A stretch of 64,000 bases of DNA from Rotaria macrura (Eukaryota > Rotifera > Eurotatoria > Philodinida > Philodinidae): NCBI GenBank assembly GCA_900239685.1, contig OENT01000437.1, forward strand, positions 3,422 through 67,421. Direction: 5' to 3'. Shown here piece by piece: positions 35,664 to 47,869 of this stretch (position 1 is the first letter of the stretch; every line of letters begins with the position of its first letter). A program made the position numbers and the translations under genes. The notes beneath the pieces are model-generated. The model was not told the origin of the DNA. It did no database searches and saw nothing but the letters and a program-made list of their open reading frames with translations.

Positions 35664-36308
35664 ATGCGTGCACAACGACATAGTTCACCTCAATTACACT
35701 ATGCACCTCCATATACTATTCCTCCTTATGGAACTGTACCATCTCAACTGGTACTATTGGATATTACTTGGTATTATACATGGTCAAGCTTTAGATCTGT
35801 TATGATTTCTGTAACAATGCTTATATTAAGTGCAGTTGTGATTAGCCTTGATATTGCAAATATAACAATCGAAGGAAACAAACAAAACGGAACTTCTAGA
35901 TTAGGATCGGGACCAGGAACTGTTGGTGCTGGTATCTGGAGTGGATCAATATCTTTTATTGCAGCTATATTTATCATTGCGATCAGTAAGTAGAGACTTT
36001 TGTAGTCTTCTACTATGCTTTCATTTGTTTTAGTATTCGTACGAAATAAGCGTGTTGCTGCTACATTTGCATTAATAGCAGTTATGTTGGCCTTCTGTTT
36101 TACGATTGTTCTTATTGGATTAATCGGAAATTCAGTACAAAATAATCTATCAAAAGCTTCTCGTACAGATATAGAAACAGTTCAAGATAGAATTTTAATA
36201 GCCATACTTTCTATTGCTCTCTTTATCATGGTACTTTGCATGATTTTCTTTGGCATGTATACGAAAGTCTTTTTCTCATCATCTACTCGTCAATCAAGAA
36301 CACGTTGA
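35664..36308 (+). CDS. Four-TM protein of the MS4A/CD20-like type
   Basis: Two exons (35664-35985 and 36034-36308; 48-nt intron) give 198 aa. A Pro/Tyr/His-rich cytosolic N-terminus (about 40 residues, YAPPYTIPPYG) precedes four hydrophobic segments: about 46-70, 92-112 (GAGIWSGSISFIAAIFIIA), 118-143 and 165-187. A short Ser/Thr/Arg tail follows. The Gly-rich GxGIWSG entry to TM2 is typical of MS4A/CD20 and related tetraspan proteins. Family members act in plasma membrane or vesicle membranes; the exact role here cannot be read from sequence. Start chosen at the first ATG; the frame is open only a few codons further upstream. Confidence 0.75.
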
Positions 36309-37583
36309 TAACAAGCAATATTTGATAGAACTATTGTAGATGTTATCCATTGTTTATTTCATGTACATACATATATCTATCGAAATATACGTCATTTATC
36401 AAATGAATTCTTTTTATGATGATGTCCATTTTGAGTGTACAACTAAAGAAAATTGATGTAAATTGTCTTTTTTTTTGAACTTAAAGATCAATAATTGTTA
36501 CTTGTTTTAAGCTCGATTCACGAGAAAGTTATATATGCTTGAAAGATTGGTTAAAACAATATGAGTGGTACATTTATTTAATGGATCTTGCTAGAAACTT
36601 TAATAGAAATTAAAAAAGAAAGTTCTTATAAAATTAGGAAAGATAGAATTGCCTGAAAAACGAAAATCCGAACGTTTTTTCATTCACAATGCATAAATAT
36701 AATTTTGTATGATCTATGAAGAACGATAAAGCGTGAACACAGAAGTATTAGTTTTATGCAGCTCAACATACATTATAGAGACTTCTCGAACTTCGAAAAT
36801 AGATGTTCGATTCACCATTCTAATGTAGACCAAAAACAAACAAACTACCATTATAGATTCTACTAGAAAATAACAAAAACTTTAGCTATCGTATCTTCAC
36901 CAATGTCATGTTCACAATTTGTTTGTATTGTTTTCGGAAACAAATTTGTCCACTCAAATCAAGCTTTGAATTTCTTACTCAAGACTAAACCACTATAAAA
37001 GTAATCGACAAGAATTACTTGTTGAATGAGACTATACTCATGATAATAGATCCCACAAATGAGTTCGTCGATAGAAACTATAATTGAACTAATGAAAAAT
37101 ATTGACTATAATTTTACGTGCAATCAGAAGGATGACAATTGATGAGGTATGAAAAATAGTAAAGAGAACAATTAATTGTATACCGCATTACATACACTAT
37201 ATAATTAAAAAAAGAAATAAGATAAAATGAATGGATTTCAGTTTTAGTATTTTCCTCATTGTATTTGTGTTTACTCCGCGCTACATTTTTTATTACACAT
37301 AGTTAGTTTAATGCTGAATTTCAACAATTTAGAATTATTCGAAAACAATTTTTATGTGATCATTCCAATGATTATCATCACGAATTCGTTCTATTAGATA
37401 CAATAACTCGTAATAAATAAAAATGATCTTTTCAGAATACGAAAAACTACTTTTCAAACACATGATTTTACGCTAACATTCACAATGTACAACTACTATA
37501 GCTTAGAGTGCGAGTCTGACTTCGATAATACAAAATACTAATTAAATAAATGTGAAAACTTCGGACTTATGTCCGAGAGTTAT
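36309..37583. other. No gene recognised
   Basis: Tetraspan 3' UTR then AT-rich intergenic sequence without plausible frames. Confidence 0.45.
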
Positions 37584-38106
37584 GTGTACTTCAAAAAGTG
37601 AATGAGACAAATCAGTCATTCTAGAATGTGTGCACGGATGAAGTATCTTGGTAAACCTTTTTGGGAAACTCCAAAACTACTTACGGATCATCTCAGAAAT
37701 ATCTAGGCAATTTTGTTTCTAGATGCAGTTTTTGTGCATTTAAGACCTTTTTTTGGCGATGTTCTTTTAGAAAGCTCGATTTGATTCAAAACTAATATCA
37801 GATTCGGAATCAGCGTTAAAAACTGAGTCACTTTACATAAGTTGTGGATAATTCTGAGAAAAAAGTTTTTTTCTTGAAAAAATCCCTGTACCCCACCTCA
37901 GGGATTGCTTGGTGAAAAATGACAATTTTTTCGATAACTCAGCCATTTCTTGCCGGATCCTTCTCATCTTCGAACTCGACCGAAATATTCATCAGACAAT
38001 TCTGTGCACAAAATTTCAGCTCAATCGAATGTATTTGTAAAGAGTTATCGTGTTAACGGCCGGACACACTGACCGATTCTAGAGTGTACTCACTTTTTGA
38101 GTACAC
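37584..38106. mobile_element. MITE-like element with GTGTACT...AAAAAGTGA termini
   Basis: Inverted ends: GTGTACTTCAAAAAGTGA on the left pairs with the complement of TCACTTTTTGAGTACAC on the right, and arms continue with TCTAGAAT. About 520 bp, no coding capacity. A terminal remnant of the same kind was not seen elsewhere in the window. Confidence 0.7.
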
Positions 38107-39351
38107 AAAAATGAATAAAAATAACATGATTACATGTCATTTTTAATTAATTGTAATCTGAATGTATATATCATTTTTCTTTTGTATACCGATACAAACG
38201 ATGTTGAAAAATGGTTTTCCTTATTCGTTAATAATGTGAAAATGATGCCTATCTAAATGATTCATGGATCCCGACACAATAGTAATTAACAAAGTAAGCG
38301 TAAGAAAGATTGTTGAAAAAAGAAACGAATAACTAAATAGAAGGACGTTTTTCTATCTTGCTTCTTTGAAAAAACAATAAAACAAGATTCTTGATGAAAA
38401 AAGGTTTGACAGTGTTTTAGTTGATTCTAACAATGACATTTCTGTGTTTTACTCTGGTTTACATATATTATGATTTAAACTATTAGATACAATAATATCA
38501 ATAGAAAACGAATTTTAACTTATAACCATTGGTGGAATATTTTTGTATTTCAAAAGAAAGATATATTCTGACTGCATTTAACAGGTATTGACATGCTAAA
38601 GAACTACGTAGTATAATTCATACATCGAACATGCAAGAATTATTTTAAACATGAATTGTCTCATATGTCGATGAAACACAAATTCGATATCAAAAAAGAG
38701 ATAACAACCAAACTACATTTGTCTCTCATTTAACGAGAATTATAAGAAGCAAAAAATATGAATTGACTTGGTAAAATGACGTCAACTATTAGAAGAATTT
38801 AAAAGAAAAATTCCTACATTCAATCGAGCCAACACTATCCTTAATCTGTTTTAGTATGAACTTGCTCAAGCATAATAATCCTCATATATATGTATATAGA
38901 AAAAACCGCCATGTTTTCAACAAAATTTGTGTCATGCTCTGAATTCTTGTACCATTTCAGTTTATGTTGCGGGACTATTTTCAGTAACATGCAAGTAGAC
39001 GGAACGATAATTATATCATGATTCTTCAGTGACATTCAACCGACATGTAATGCCATCTTTTGATTTTCGAACTACGGAGAAATAGAAATAGACCAATGAA
39101 AAATCAGTACGATGATGATTAGACTCTTCCCTTGCTTGTGTCATGTTTTTGCTTATAATTATCGACAATCTCCACACACTCATTCTATGGCGTATCTCGA
39201 GTTTTGAATGCAGTTATGTGAGTAGTCTAGAGAAGCATTGAATATCATTTTGTGAAAAATGATTGTTTGAATAGAATGAAAAGACATAGAAAAAAGCTAT
39301 CTTTTTTCTTATGATTTTAGAATGTGAATATTTATTTTACTTTGACAAATA
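38107..39351. other. No gene recognised; AKTIP upstream region
   Basis: AT-rich sequence with no credible frame. A polypyrimidine-AG acceptor (TTATGATTTTAG) ends about 30 nt before the AKTIP ATG, a possible SL trans-splice site. Confidence 0.45.
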
Positions 39352-42300
39352 ATGGATAAAAATGAGTATGCACTCGATTATATTCTTCAAGCAGAATAGT
39401 AAGAATAAAAAAATCTTTTCGAATATAAAAGAAAATCATAGTATCATGAAATTATTACAGTAATCTTCTACGAAAACAGTTTATACCTGGTATCATTGTT
39501 ATTCCATCTGGAAAATCAAATCTAAGTAAATGTTCTTGCTGTAAATTCTTATGTATATATTCATGAAAATGTTTGCCTATTCATAGTATGGAATGGTGTT
39601 CACTTTATATCTCAAGGTCCTTACGAAGGTGGTGTTTTTCGTTTTTCAATTTTAATACCAAATACATTTCCTGATAGCGAATGCCCGGTTTGTTTTTGAC
39701 AAGCATGTTGTTTTTACGATCTGTCTTTCTGTTCTTCTTCAGCAAGTACTTTTTTCATCATCGATGTATCATCCTCAAATAAATCCCAATACAGGCGAAC
39801 TTGATATACAACGATATTTTCCTGTGTGGAAGTAAGTTACTTACCAAAATGAATCATTTCATAGAATATGTTCATTTATTTTTCCATAGACGTAATGGTC
39901 ATCATCTTTGGCAAGTTCTACGATATATCCGACGTATATTTCAAAAAATCGAAATTACGAATGCAATTAATTCTGATGCGGCTTATTTGTAAGGAATTTA
40001 TGAAAATATGAATCATCTAAATATTGTTAGTATTTTCAAGATACGAACATGATCCGGGAACGTTTCTTGTTAAAGTATCGGAATGTGTTAATCAATCAAA
40101 AGACAAACTTTATAAGCCTGATTCAACAACTACCGACGATCCACATGCTATTGTGTAAGTCAGATATATTGTTAGTAAACAAATGTTCTTAACTAAAATG
40201 AATAAACATAATTCTATGAAAATTTATCGAGTTTTCCTATGATTGAAATAGATAGTTGAAATCATACTCAAATGTTTAACAAAAGTTTTTTTTCAATTAG
40301 TATCATCGAATAGCAATGATTTGATTTTATCTGTACACGTTACATATTCTTCTTATAGATCCAGATATCTATGAAAGTGTTGATATTTCCAATTTTATTT
40401 AAAAACAAAAAAGAATGATCAAATTTTCTCCGACAATGAGAATCCAATGGTATAATACGTTTTTCATGAATCGTTTCTTGTGAGCAATTTAAATGTACAA
40501 ATTTTCAAATGAAAATTCGATAACATCGTATTCTAAGAAATTTGCAAAGTAGAGATATTAAAAAGATCCATAGTTTGACACTTAATCTCGATACGAGTTT
40601 TCATTCAAGCACTGTGAAGTATATTTTGGCAAAAAAACATTATTCAAATAAAAAAGATAACATTTATCAAGTACTGACTTCAAATCCATTGATACGATGA
40701 AGTATATGTGTGCATTTGATCGATCTTGACAACATGCCATTTATCAAGTTTTATAAGCTAAAGTACCTTCAAAAGCCTCAAAATGTATTTTGCTTAACAT
40801 ACGACAGATACATTGGTCGGTAGAAAATTTTATCCTAGAATCTTTATAGTTTTTCAAGACACAACGCACTTACCAGATTTATGCGTCACTAACTATAGGT
40901 TTCTAGATTTCTCTCGAACTTTCACTGCGGACAATGTGAACACCCCAAAGATCCAGGTTACATATCAAAAGTTAAAGGTGAAGTCAGATGCTGCTATGTT
41001 CCTTGAAAGTTCTAGAAATATGTAGACTCTTCTAGAATGTTATAAAGTCATCTAGAATTTTCTATAATCTCTGATAATGATCTGGAATTTTCCAACACAC
41101 TCTAGAATCTTCAGTGATCATGCGTTGTGCACAAGGGGGAAACATCTTTTTCGTCGTTTTTGTAGTAATGAAATTTTGGCGTAGATTCTGATTTTGTCCA
41201 AATTTTGTTGTACTCCTAACTACTCCTTTGTGTTGTTCGTCGATTCGTGGCAGATAAAACATTTTCACATCTGTTACTGAACTTTGTGGAATTATTTCCC
41301 GGGAGCCTCATTTTCACTGTTTTTTGTACAATTTTGAGAATTTCGCTTGGTTGCAATGGAGTTTTCTAAATTTTTTTCGTACTCCTAGCTACTCCTTGAT
41401 GCTCTTCATGAATTCGGGAACAACTCAATATCCTCACAGTCACTTTGGAATTTTGCGAAGCTTTTTCAGTCCCGAAAGCTCATTTTGGCTGGGATTTCAG
41501 TTAATAAAATTTCATATCTAACCAATGAGTTTCTCTGCGTTTTTCTTGTACTCCTAGGGACTCCTTCAGGCCTTCTATTTGTTGATATTCTCCATTAGAT
41601 TTTCCAAGCTTGCATTTATCTAGAAAACTATAAAGTCCAAAAACCATGATGTTTCCCCCTTGGTTGTGCATGCTCGAGAATGTTTTCGAAGGATCTCTGA
41701 TAGGTTTTAATGGTATAAGGTTATAAGTAGATAAGAATAAACGGGTATAAGGTTATCTATCTATATACAATTCGAAACGTCAGATTGTCTATTATTGGAT
41801 AAAGGTTGAAGCACTGATATGAAAATTTACAGAAAAATCATCCGTGCAGTATGCACGGGACCTCGCTAGTTTCTTCTATATTGACAACTAAATAGAAATT
41901 TCATTCAACTCGAAAAAATGGATTATAGATTAAGTTTCAATGACATGTGATCAGTCCAAAACAAAACAAAAATAGAATAAAGAACAGATAAGTGATGAAT
42001 TTTAAAACATTTAATAAGGAAGATAAGCTTTCCATCAAACCAAATGAACTAGGTTGAAATATAAACTCTTCATAATAATAATTCTTGATGTATTTATATA
42101 TAATAAAAACGTATTAAAGATTATTTTTCCACAACATCCGATTGATTTTCGTTTCATTCGTTAATCAATTGTATGTATCAAGATTCTGAATTGTGTTCTT
42201 TGTTTTTTTTTATATATAGATTTACACCATGGGATGAAAGATTACAAACTGTACGACAAAATCTTTTAGCCGGAACAAAGGTAAGTGAATCGTTCAATAA

Positions 42301-42751
42301 ATCTTTACACGTTAAAATTCAACTTATAATTGCGTTCAATCTCAGAAGACATTTTCTCCTATGGGTGCGAATCAAAAAGAGGATAGCACTTCGTGTAAGT
42401 GCCTTAAATGCATGTGCACGTTCTCATATGATTTATTCCTATTTGAAACAACAACCTACTAGACACCTTTTTTTATTTCTTTTTGGCTTGTCTGATCAAA
42501 GTTAAATAATGCTTCTTGTACTTTTGAAATTCTTATATTAACAATAAGATTTGATTCGGTTCGTTTGATAGAGCATGCAACTTGTTTTTCATCTTCTTCA
42601 TCTATATCATTTATAATTAGATCGATTTAGAAAATTTTCGTTCTTCTTTTCATAGCAAGCTTTTGATAATATTCATGGTTTATCATGGATGAAACCAGGT
42701 GTTTATCAAATCCTAGCACGGGAAGATACTTTACAAAGTCATCAAAATTAA
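39352..42751 (+). CDS. AKTIP: AKTIP/FTS, inactive E2-like (UEV) protein
   Basis: Eight exons join in frame (223 aa): 39352-39398, 39461-39525, 39587-39687, 39743-39831, 39890-39988, 40041-40154, 42220-42280, 42656-42751. Known family role: E2-variant subunit of the FTS-Hook-FHIP complex on early endosomes and dynein cargo; also reported at telomeres. Visible landmarks in order: YALDYILQAEYNLLRKQF, PGIIVIPSGKS, GPYEGGVFRF, IPNTFPDSECP, YHPQINPNTGELDIQRYF, HHLWQVLRYIRRIF, DPHAIVFTPW and C-terminal HGLSWMKPG. The position where active E2s carry the catalytic Cys has none. It lacks the about 70-residue disordered N-terminus of vertebrate AKTIP. Intron 6 (2065 nt) is swollen by a tandem array and a Helitron-like insert. 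First gene of an apparent operon with RFK. Confidence 0.9.
41117..41682. repeat. 169-bp tandem repeat flanked by a short inverted repeat, AKTIP intron 6
   Basis: The motif GTACTCCTAxxxACTCCTT recurs at 41210, 41379 and 41548, exactly 169 bp apart, and the sequence between follows the same period with divergence. The array is bracketed by a roughly 25-bp inverted pair containing TTGTGCACAAGGGGGAAACA (about 41125) and its near-complement around 41650-41670. No coding capacity. Confidence 0.75.
41756..41869 (+). mobile_element. Micro-Helitron candidate (non-autonomous, about 110 bp)
   Basis: The 3' end has the Helitron signature: a hairpin CCGTGCA-GTA-TGCACGG (41842-41858), a few bases, then CTAG at 41866-41869 followed by host T. 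The presumed 5' end starts TC after an A (TCTATCTATATACAATTCG, from 41756 or 41760). There is no terminal inverted repeat and no target duplication, as expected for A^T rolling-circle insertion. No coding capacity. Confidence 0.6.
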
Positions 42752-42884
42752 CGTTTTACACGAAAACAGTGTTTTTTTTTGTTGTATTGTATTTTTGCTC
42801 CTTTTTACGCTTATTTATTGAGTTAAATTTGATACATATATATATATTATACGTATATCCTATTCGTCATCAAATTTCAGATAA
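42752..42884 (+). promoter_or_regulatory. AKTIP-RFK intercistronic region with trans-splice-like acceptor
   Basis: 133 nt between the stop and the next ATG. It ends CATCAAATTTCAG, then ATAA, then ATG, a strong acceptor four bases from the start codon. No AATAAA is visible. Fits an SL operon junction. Confidence 0.55.
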
Positions 42885-45800
42885 ATGATCAAAACGCCAT
42901 TTCCATGTTTTACTTTTGGAACAGTTATACATGGTTTCGGACGTGGCAGTAAACAACTCGGTTGTCCTACAGGTATTTTTTCAAGGACAAGTTCGAGAGA
43001 TATTTGTATACTGTCTTCTTGTTAATGGTAGCTAACTTAGATGACGATGCAGTAAAAGAAATTCCGTCATCCATAGACGAAGGTGTTTATTATGGATGGG
43101 CTCAATTAATAACGAAAAATAATAATACGCAAACTTTTAAAATAGTAGCCAGTGTAGGAACAAATCCATTCTATAATGGTACATCAAAGACACTAGTACG
43201 TAAAAAAACCTTGTTACAGTTGTTATTGGTGTTGCTGTTTCAATTTACTTTAAGTTTAGGAAGCACATCTGATGCATGAATTTGCACATGATTTTTATGG
43301 TGAAAAATTAAAAGTTATCCTTCTTGGAGAAATTCGTAAGATGACAACATTTAACAACATAAGTAAGAAGAATTATTAATCAAATGCTTCACATTAATGG
43401 AAAAAAAAAGAGTTGGTCGTTACCCATGCTTGCATAATTTTCATCCATTTCTTGAGTATTGCTTTATATCACGTACACAGTAGATTTGATAATGAAACAG
43501 TCACGAGCATTATTTATGTATATTCTCGTTATGATATGAATTTAGTGTTGAATTAGTTCCATATTATTACTGTGTAAAAATGCAGTCTTAATTACAGATA
43601 ATTCATGAATATTGAATAAAATGCCAATGGAACTTTTTTTTGACTTGTTTCTCAGGTCAACAGTTCACATTTATATTTTTTGTACACCATGAATTATTTT
43701 ATAAGAAAATTACTGATGATTTAACGTCAAGTGTTGCGTTATCAGAATAGTGATAGACTAATTTGTGTCTTTTTCTGTTATCGAATCCTCGATTCTATTG
43801 AGAGCATAGTGTTGTCCAATGTTTGATGTTCGAAAAGCACATATAAATAGTTAATGTGTTCAGAGGAAAAAACAAACAGAAATTAAATATATAAATGTAA
43901 ACAATCTTTTGAAATTTGTTTTAACGAAGTAATGAGAATTTCTCTCTCAACAATTTCCATTGCTTAATATTCTAAACATATAGTTTACTAAATTTTCTTT
44001 GAGAAATATTGTCTCTGTGAACGATACTAATACATATTAGAGATGGTATCAGTTAAATTCAAGATGCCATAAGTTCAATAAAAACAAAAAGAGCAGTCTC
44101 ATTAATGACGTCTATACAAATACGAGCACTCGTCACATAATATACTAAAACGAAAAACTATAGTCTTCTAAGCCATGAGAACTTCCATAATAATATTTAA
44201 TTAAGTCAAATCGAGCATGGTATTGAATAGAAACGATCACAAACTATATCGTATGGCATTGTTTTTCTCAGCTCTCGATCATAAATAGCCGTAATTTACT
44301 GTTTCGTTTGCAACGAACAAAGAATGTATTGTTAACGTGCCGTAAACAATCAATAACGGTCGTTAAGCATTTCAGAAAAGTGAGTATTTGACTGTGTACT
44401 ACCGATTAAGATTCATTCAATTACATCGTAATAGTGTGCATAAAAAATGTACCGTATGCAATCGGAAACCGTCATTTAGGGACTTTTGTGTAATGACCTT
44501 AGTTATTCTACAATATGTAAAAATAGGAGAAAAATAGCATTAAATATTAAAATGTATTGCGCTTTCTATTTTCTCAAAAAAAAAATATGATACAGTATTT
44601 TTATTGGAAAAAAGCAAAATAGTCGACAAATCTAGTTTAAACTTTGTGCGTATCCATGCCTATAGTAGCATGATCCATCTTCTAGGAAGATGAACAACCA
44701 ATAGGGTTACTAGTTTCTATCGTCTATTAGAAACCAACTAGTGAAAAATGTTAATCGAGTTGAATTCTGATCAATTGTTTGTCTTAGTGAGGTTTTTCAA
44801 AAAAATAGGCATGATAGTTATGAAGAAACGTTAAAAGTGAAAATATTTGAGGGCAAAGATATACGTCACGTGACATTTCTCACCACATGATTTATTTTTC
44901 AAGACAATCAACGATGGAATACTTGCTTTTTATAAACGTTTCTATTATACTTTTCTACTCCGCTTTCGACGTGTCGAGATGCACTCTTCTCGATGGCGAT
45001 ACCGTTTACAAATCGTTGAACTTCAAAATCAAAATAATCATGAAGAATAAGTACAGACGGATCGAGAATGTTTTTTTTTTCTCAATTAAAAAGACGTACA
45101 ATTCAGAATGAGAATTGGATAGAACAAACAAAATATGTACGCTAATTGTAGTAATACGTAGAGAACGATATGAACTCGTGAAATATAATGTATTTATATC
45201 GTTAGTCAAAACAATCTGCCATGCCTGTCTGAACACAAATTACATCTGGAGCACAGAGAATCCCACAAGCTATCCAGAAAATAAAAAACAATAACAATGC
45301 AAGCTATTTATTATAGCGATTCATCGTGTCTCATAGTATATACTAATTTATTCAAAGCTATTTTGTCGAATTGACTGGATCTATTCGATTTTTTTCTAGG
45401 GACACAGCATACATTTAAATGAGTGCATTGTGTTTCTTATGATATCTATATAGTATCATTCTATTTTCATATTTACATATCAAGAGGAGTTATCATATAA
45501 AAAGCAATTAGATCCAATTTATTGATATCTACATGTGAATCAATAATGAGTACACATTAATCTTCGAACAAATTTGTGAAAGTATTCTTCTACACAAGTC
45601 AGAAGAATGTTTAGAGTAAATTCAAGTACTAAAAGCTCTGAGCATTATTTATAACGAAAGATGATAAATCTAATATCCGATCTTATAAATGTAAAGTTTG
45701 TACGTAAGATTAATTTTTCATGTTTTCTACGCGTATATTAAGATTTGAAAATTAAAATTTCAATATTATAAATTTATCGAGCTGAATAATGACCTATATT

Positions 45801-47411
45801 TGCAGAAATCGGTTCATTACATGTGTAGAGAGAAAGAAATTCAACATTGACAATAGAGTACTGAATGATTCAAGCGATTGTTTCAGTTTGATAGAATATT
45901 TAAGTGATGATCAAACTCTTGTTCAACTATTCGTTTTCCATTTTTGTTAAATCTGTGAAGGTGAAAATGATTCAAATTGATTCGATAGATTTGTACTCGC
46001 TGTTCCTTTTCTATCCGTATCGAATGCATATTTCTTGTCTCGTTTACTGTATGCGTGTCTAATTTTTCGGTGCTAAATAATCCTGTGCTTAATATCTTCA
46101 TGCTCATCATTCTCTTCCTTATCGCTTGCATGCTTAAACTTGCATGTTTACCATTGACCGTTTCATACATTGTAAAATACCTAGCAGATGCTAATCATCT
46201 GAGATAATCATTACAGGAAAAATCATATTAAGTAACACATCCGAGAGCTTCCTATGAAATAATAAAGTTCTCTCGTGTATATTGTTCAAGTTGATGAATA
46301 CATTTTTCAGACCTATGTTTTACAGTTGTTTTAATAAACATTCTACACAATATTTCAACCTTGAAAAATACCCAGGTCAATCAAATCTGTATGTATATAA
46401 ATTAATAAAAACTATTTGTTTTTGTTTTATTTTCTTAGAGTAACATCGTTTTCTAGTTAAGAAACTTTTTACCGAGAAAAGACAAACACCCCGTTTGACT
46501 TTCCACGCATTTCTAACTAATGCAGGCGTACTGTCGAACATATTAAAAAAAAAAGAAAACTTGTTTTCTGTCAAAGAATATCTTCATCATTTTAAAAGAT
46601 ATTCTTTTTATCAACTAGTAAAGAAATAAAGAAGAAAAAAACAAAAACGACATTATTGATGCAAAATACAATCCATTTCCTTATAGACTTTTGCTAATCA
46701 CTCGTAGGAGTATGTCATAATAAAATACAACATAATGCTTTGCATGTTGAAAGATTCGATTATATTTCAGCAGTAGATTATAATTCATGGGAAAAAAAAG
46801 AAATCAGATAACAAAATTCAGGAAAATTGACATCAGTATGTGTTCTTTTACGTCGAAAAAATTTTTCTTTACAATCTAAACGATATAACAAGTGAAACAC
46901 TAGACTCTATTGAATGACAACAAGCGGAAATAGTTAGTAAGAATCTCATTACTGAACCAATAATTTTTGATCTTGGTTAGTAGATGAACATTCTCAAAGA
47001 AGAAAATACTGAAATCTAAAATATTTGTCGAGTACAAAGTACTTCCTGTCTAGCATCATATTCGTGTATCCGGTTCGGATACGAATTACATCTTTGTTCT
47101 CTATCTATAATTGTATATAGTTTTTAACATCTAGGTGTCACTATTATTCATGAGTAGTCTTGAGAAGAAAAAAAATATGAAATCATTCTTTTCCGTTTTG
47201 TACTTCGAAACATATTTTAAATCTTGATCGAAAGTTGTTCGTTGTTGTTTTTCTTTTTGGAGAACTATTTGAAAAATTATTCAAAATTAATTTTCTCTAT
47301 TTTTCAGCTGAACTGGCTTTGGCTATTCAAAATGACATCTCTGAAGCTCGTCGTTTACTTGACTCAGATCAGTGTCTTCAATATTTAAATCACTCTTTTT
47401 TTACTAAATAG
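42885..47411 (+). CDS. RFK: Riboflavin kinase
   Basis: Four exons join in frame to 152 aa (vertebrate RFK is about 155): 42885-42972, 43032-43195, 43260-43362, 47308-47411. Known reaction: ATP plus riboflavin gives FMN plus ADP, in the cytosol, first step of flavin cofactor synthesis. Landmarks: GTVIHGFGRGSKQLGCPTAN with the PTAN nucleotide-binding motif, DEGVYYGWAQL, NPFYNGTSKTLEAHLM with the catalytic Glu, FAHDFYGEKLKVILLGEIR, and the C-terminal helix ALAIQNDISEARRLL. The last exon, assigned by homology and matching phase, lies beyond a 3945-nt intron. Without it the frame would end NISKKNY soon after exon 3, a shorter product missing the C-terminal helix. AATAAA follows at about 47437. Confidence 0.9.
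43363..47307. other. 3.9-kb RFK intron 3, no clear nested gene
   Basis: By far the longest intron in the window. It holds AT-rich sequence, a short hairpin at about 44708-44741 (ACTAGTTTCTA with TAGAAACCAACTAGT) and two open frames of uncertain status: plus strand from ATG 44914 (MEYLLFINVSIILFYSAF, signal-peptide-like but unsupported) and minus strand 45883-46170 (95 codons). Neither shows a recognisable domain. Confidence 0.5.
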
Positions 47412-47494
47412 TTAAATTTTTGATTCATGCCGAGTAATAAAATAAACGAAAGACACAAAAAATAAAAACAATCAAAGAAAGATGGAAACTATCT

Positions 47495-47869
47495 TTATTC
47501 ATCTGCAAATTCCATTGATTCTTCATAGCGTGCATTAGCTGAAGTTTCACGATGATCCACATTAAATATTGGATGACGACCAAATGTAAAATTTTCAACA
47601 CGTTTGTAAGCTTCAGATCTTTGTAACGGACCAAAGATCATAAAACATACACCAAATATCGATAAGATTGACAAAACGAATATAATGAGGAGTGAATTAG
47701 GAAATAAATTATTCGTCATTGTAGTCGATGATGACGATGGCATCGATGATGTTACTGCGTATGTACAATTTTCAAGTATACTGTTAATAGAGATGTTTGC
47801 GCAAAGGATTGATAATGGCACATCATTTTCAGTGTGATAGTGACTGTCATTATGAATACGTATCAGCAT
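47495..47869 (-). CDS. Single-pass membrane protein, unknown family (124 aa)
   Basis: Single open exon. The N-terminal half carries three N-glycosylation sequons (NDS, NIS, NCT) and a Ser/Thr-rich stretch (SSMPSSSSTTMT). One membrane segment at about 59-81 (LLIIFVLSILSIFGVCFMIFG) follows, then a 43-residue cytosolic tail ending in acidic residues. No clear signal peptide precedes the ectodomain, so either the ATG at 47869 is an internal start of a longer gene or the protein is inserted by its membrane segment. It converges on RFK, with only 83 nt between stop codons. The stop TAA is embedded in GAATAAAG, the only poly(A)-like signal nearby on this strand. Confidence 0.55.
   Translation of the reverse strand: MLIRIHNDSHYHTENDVPLSILCANISINSILENCTYAVTSSMPSSSSTTMTNNLFPNSLLIIFVLSILSIFGVCFMIFGPLQRSEAYKRVENFTFGRHPIFNVDHRETSANARYEESMEFADE

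Noticed and set aside
43260-43380. RFK truncated after exon 3
   Set aside because: A phase-compatible exon with the expected C-terminal RFK helix occurs at 47308-47411, restoring the normal length.
45883-46170. 95-codon minus-strand frame in the RFK intron
   Set aside because: Codon composition does not resemble the confirmed genes and no signals support it.
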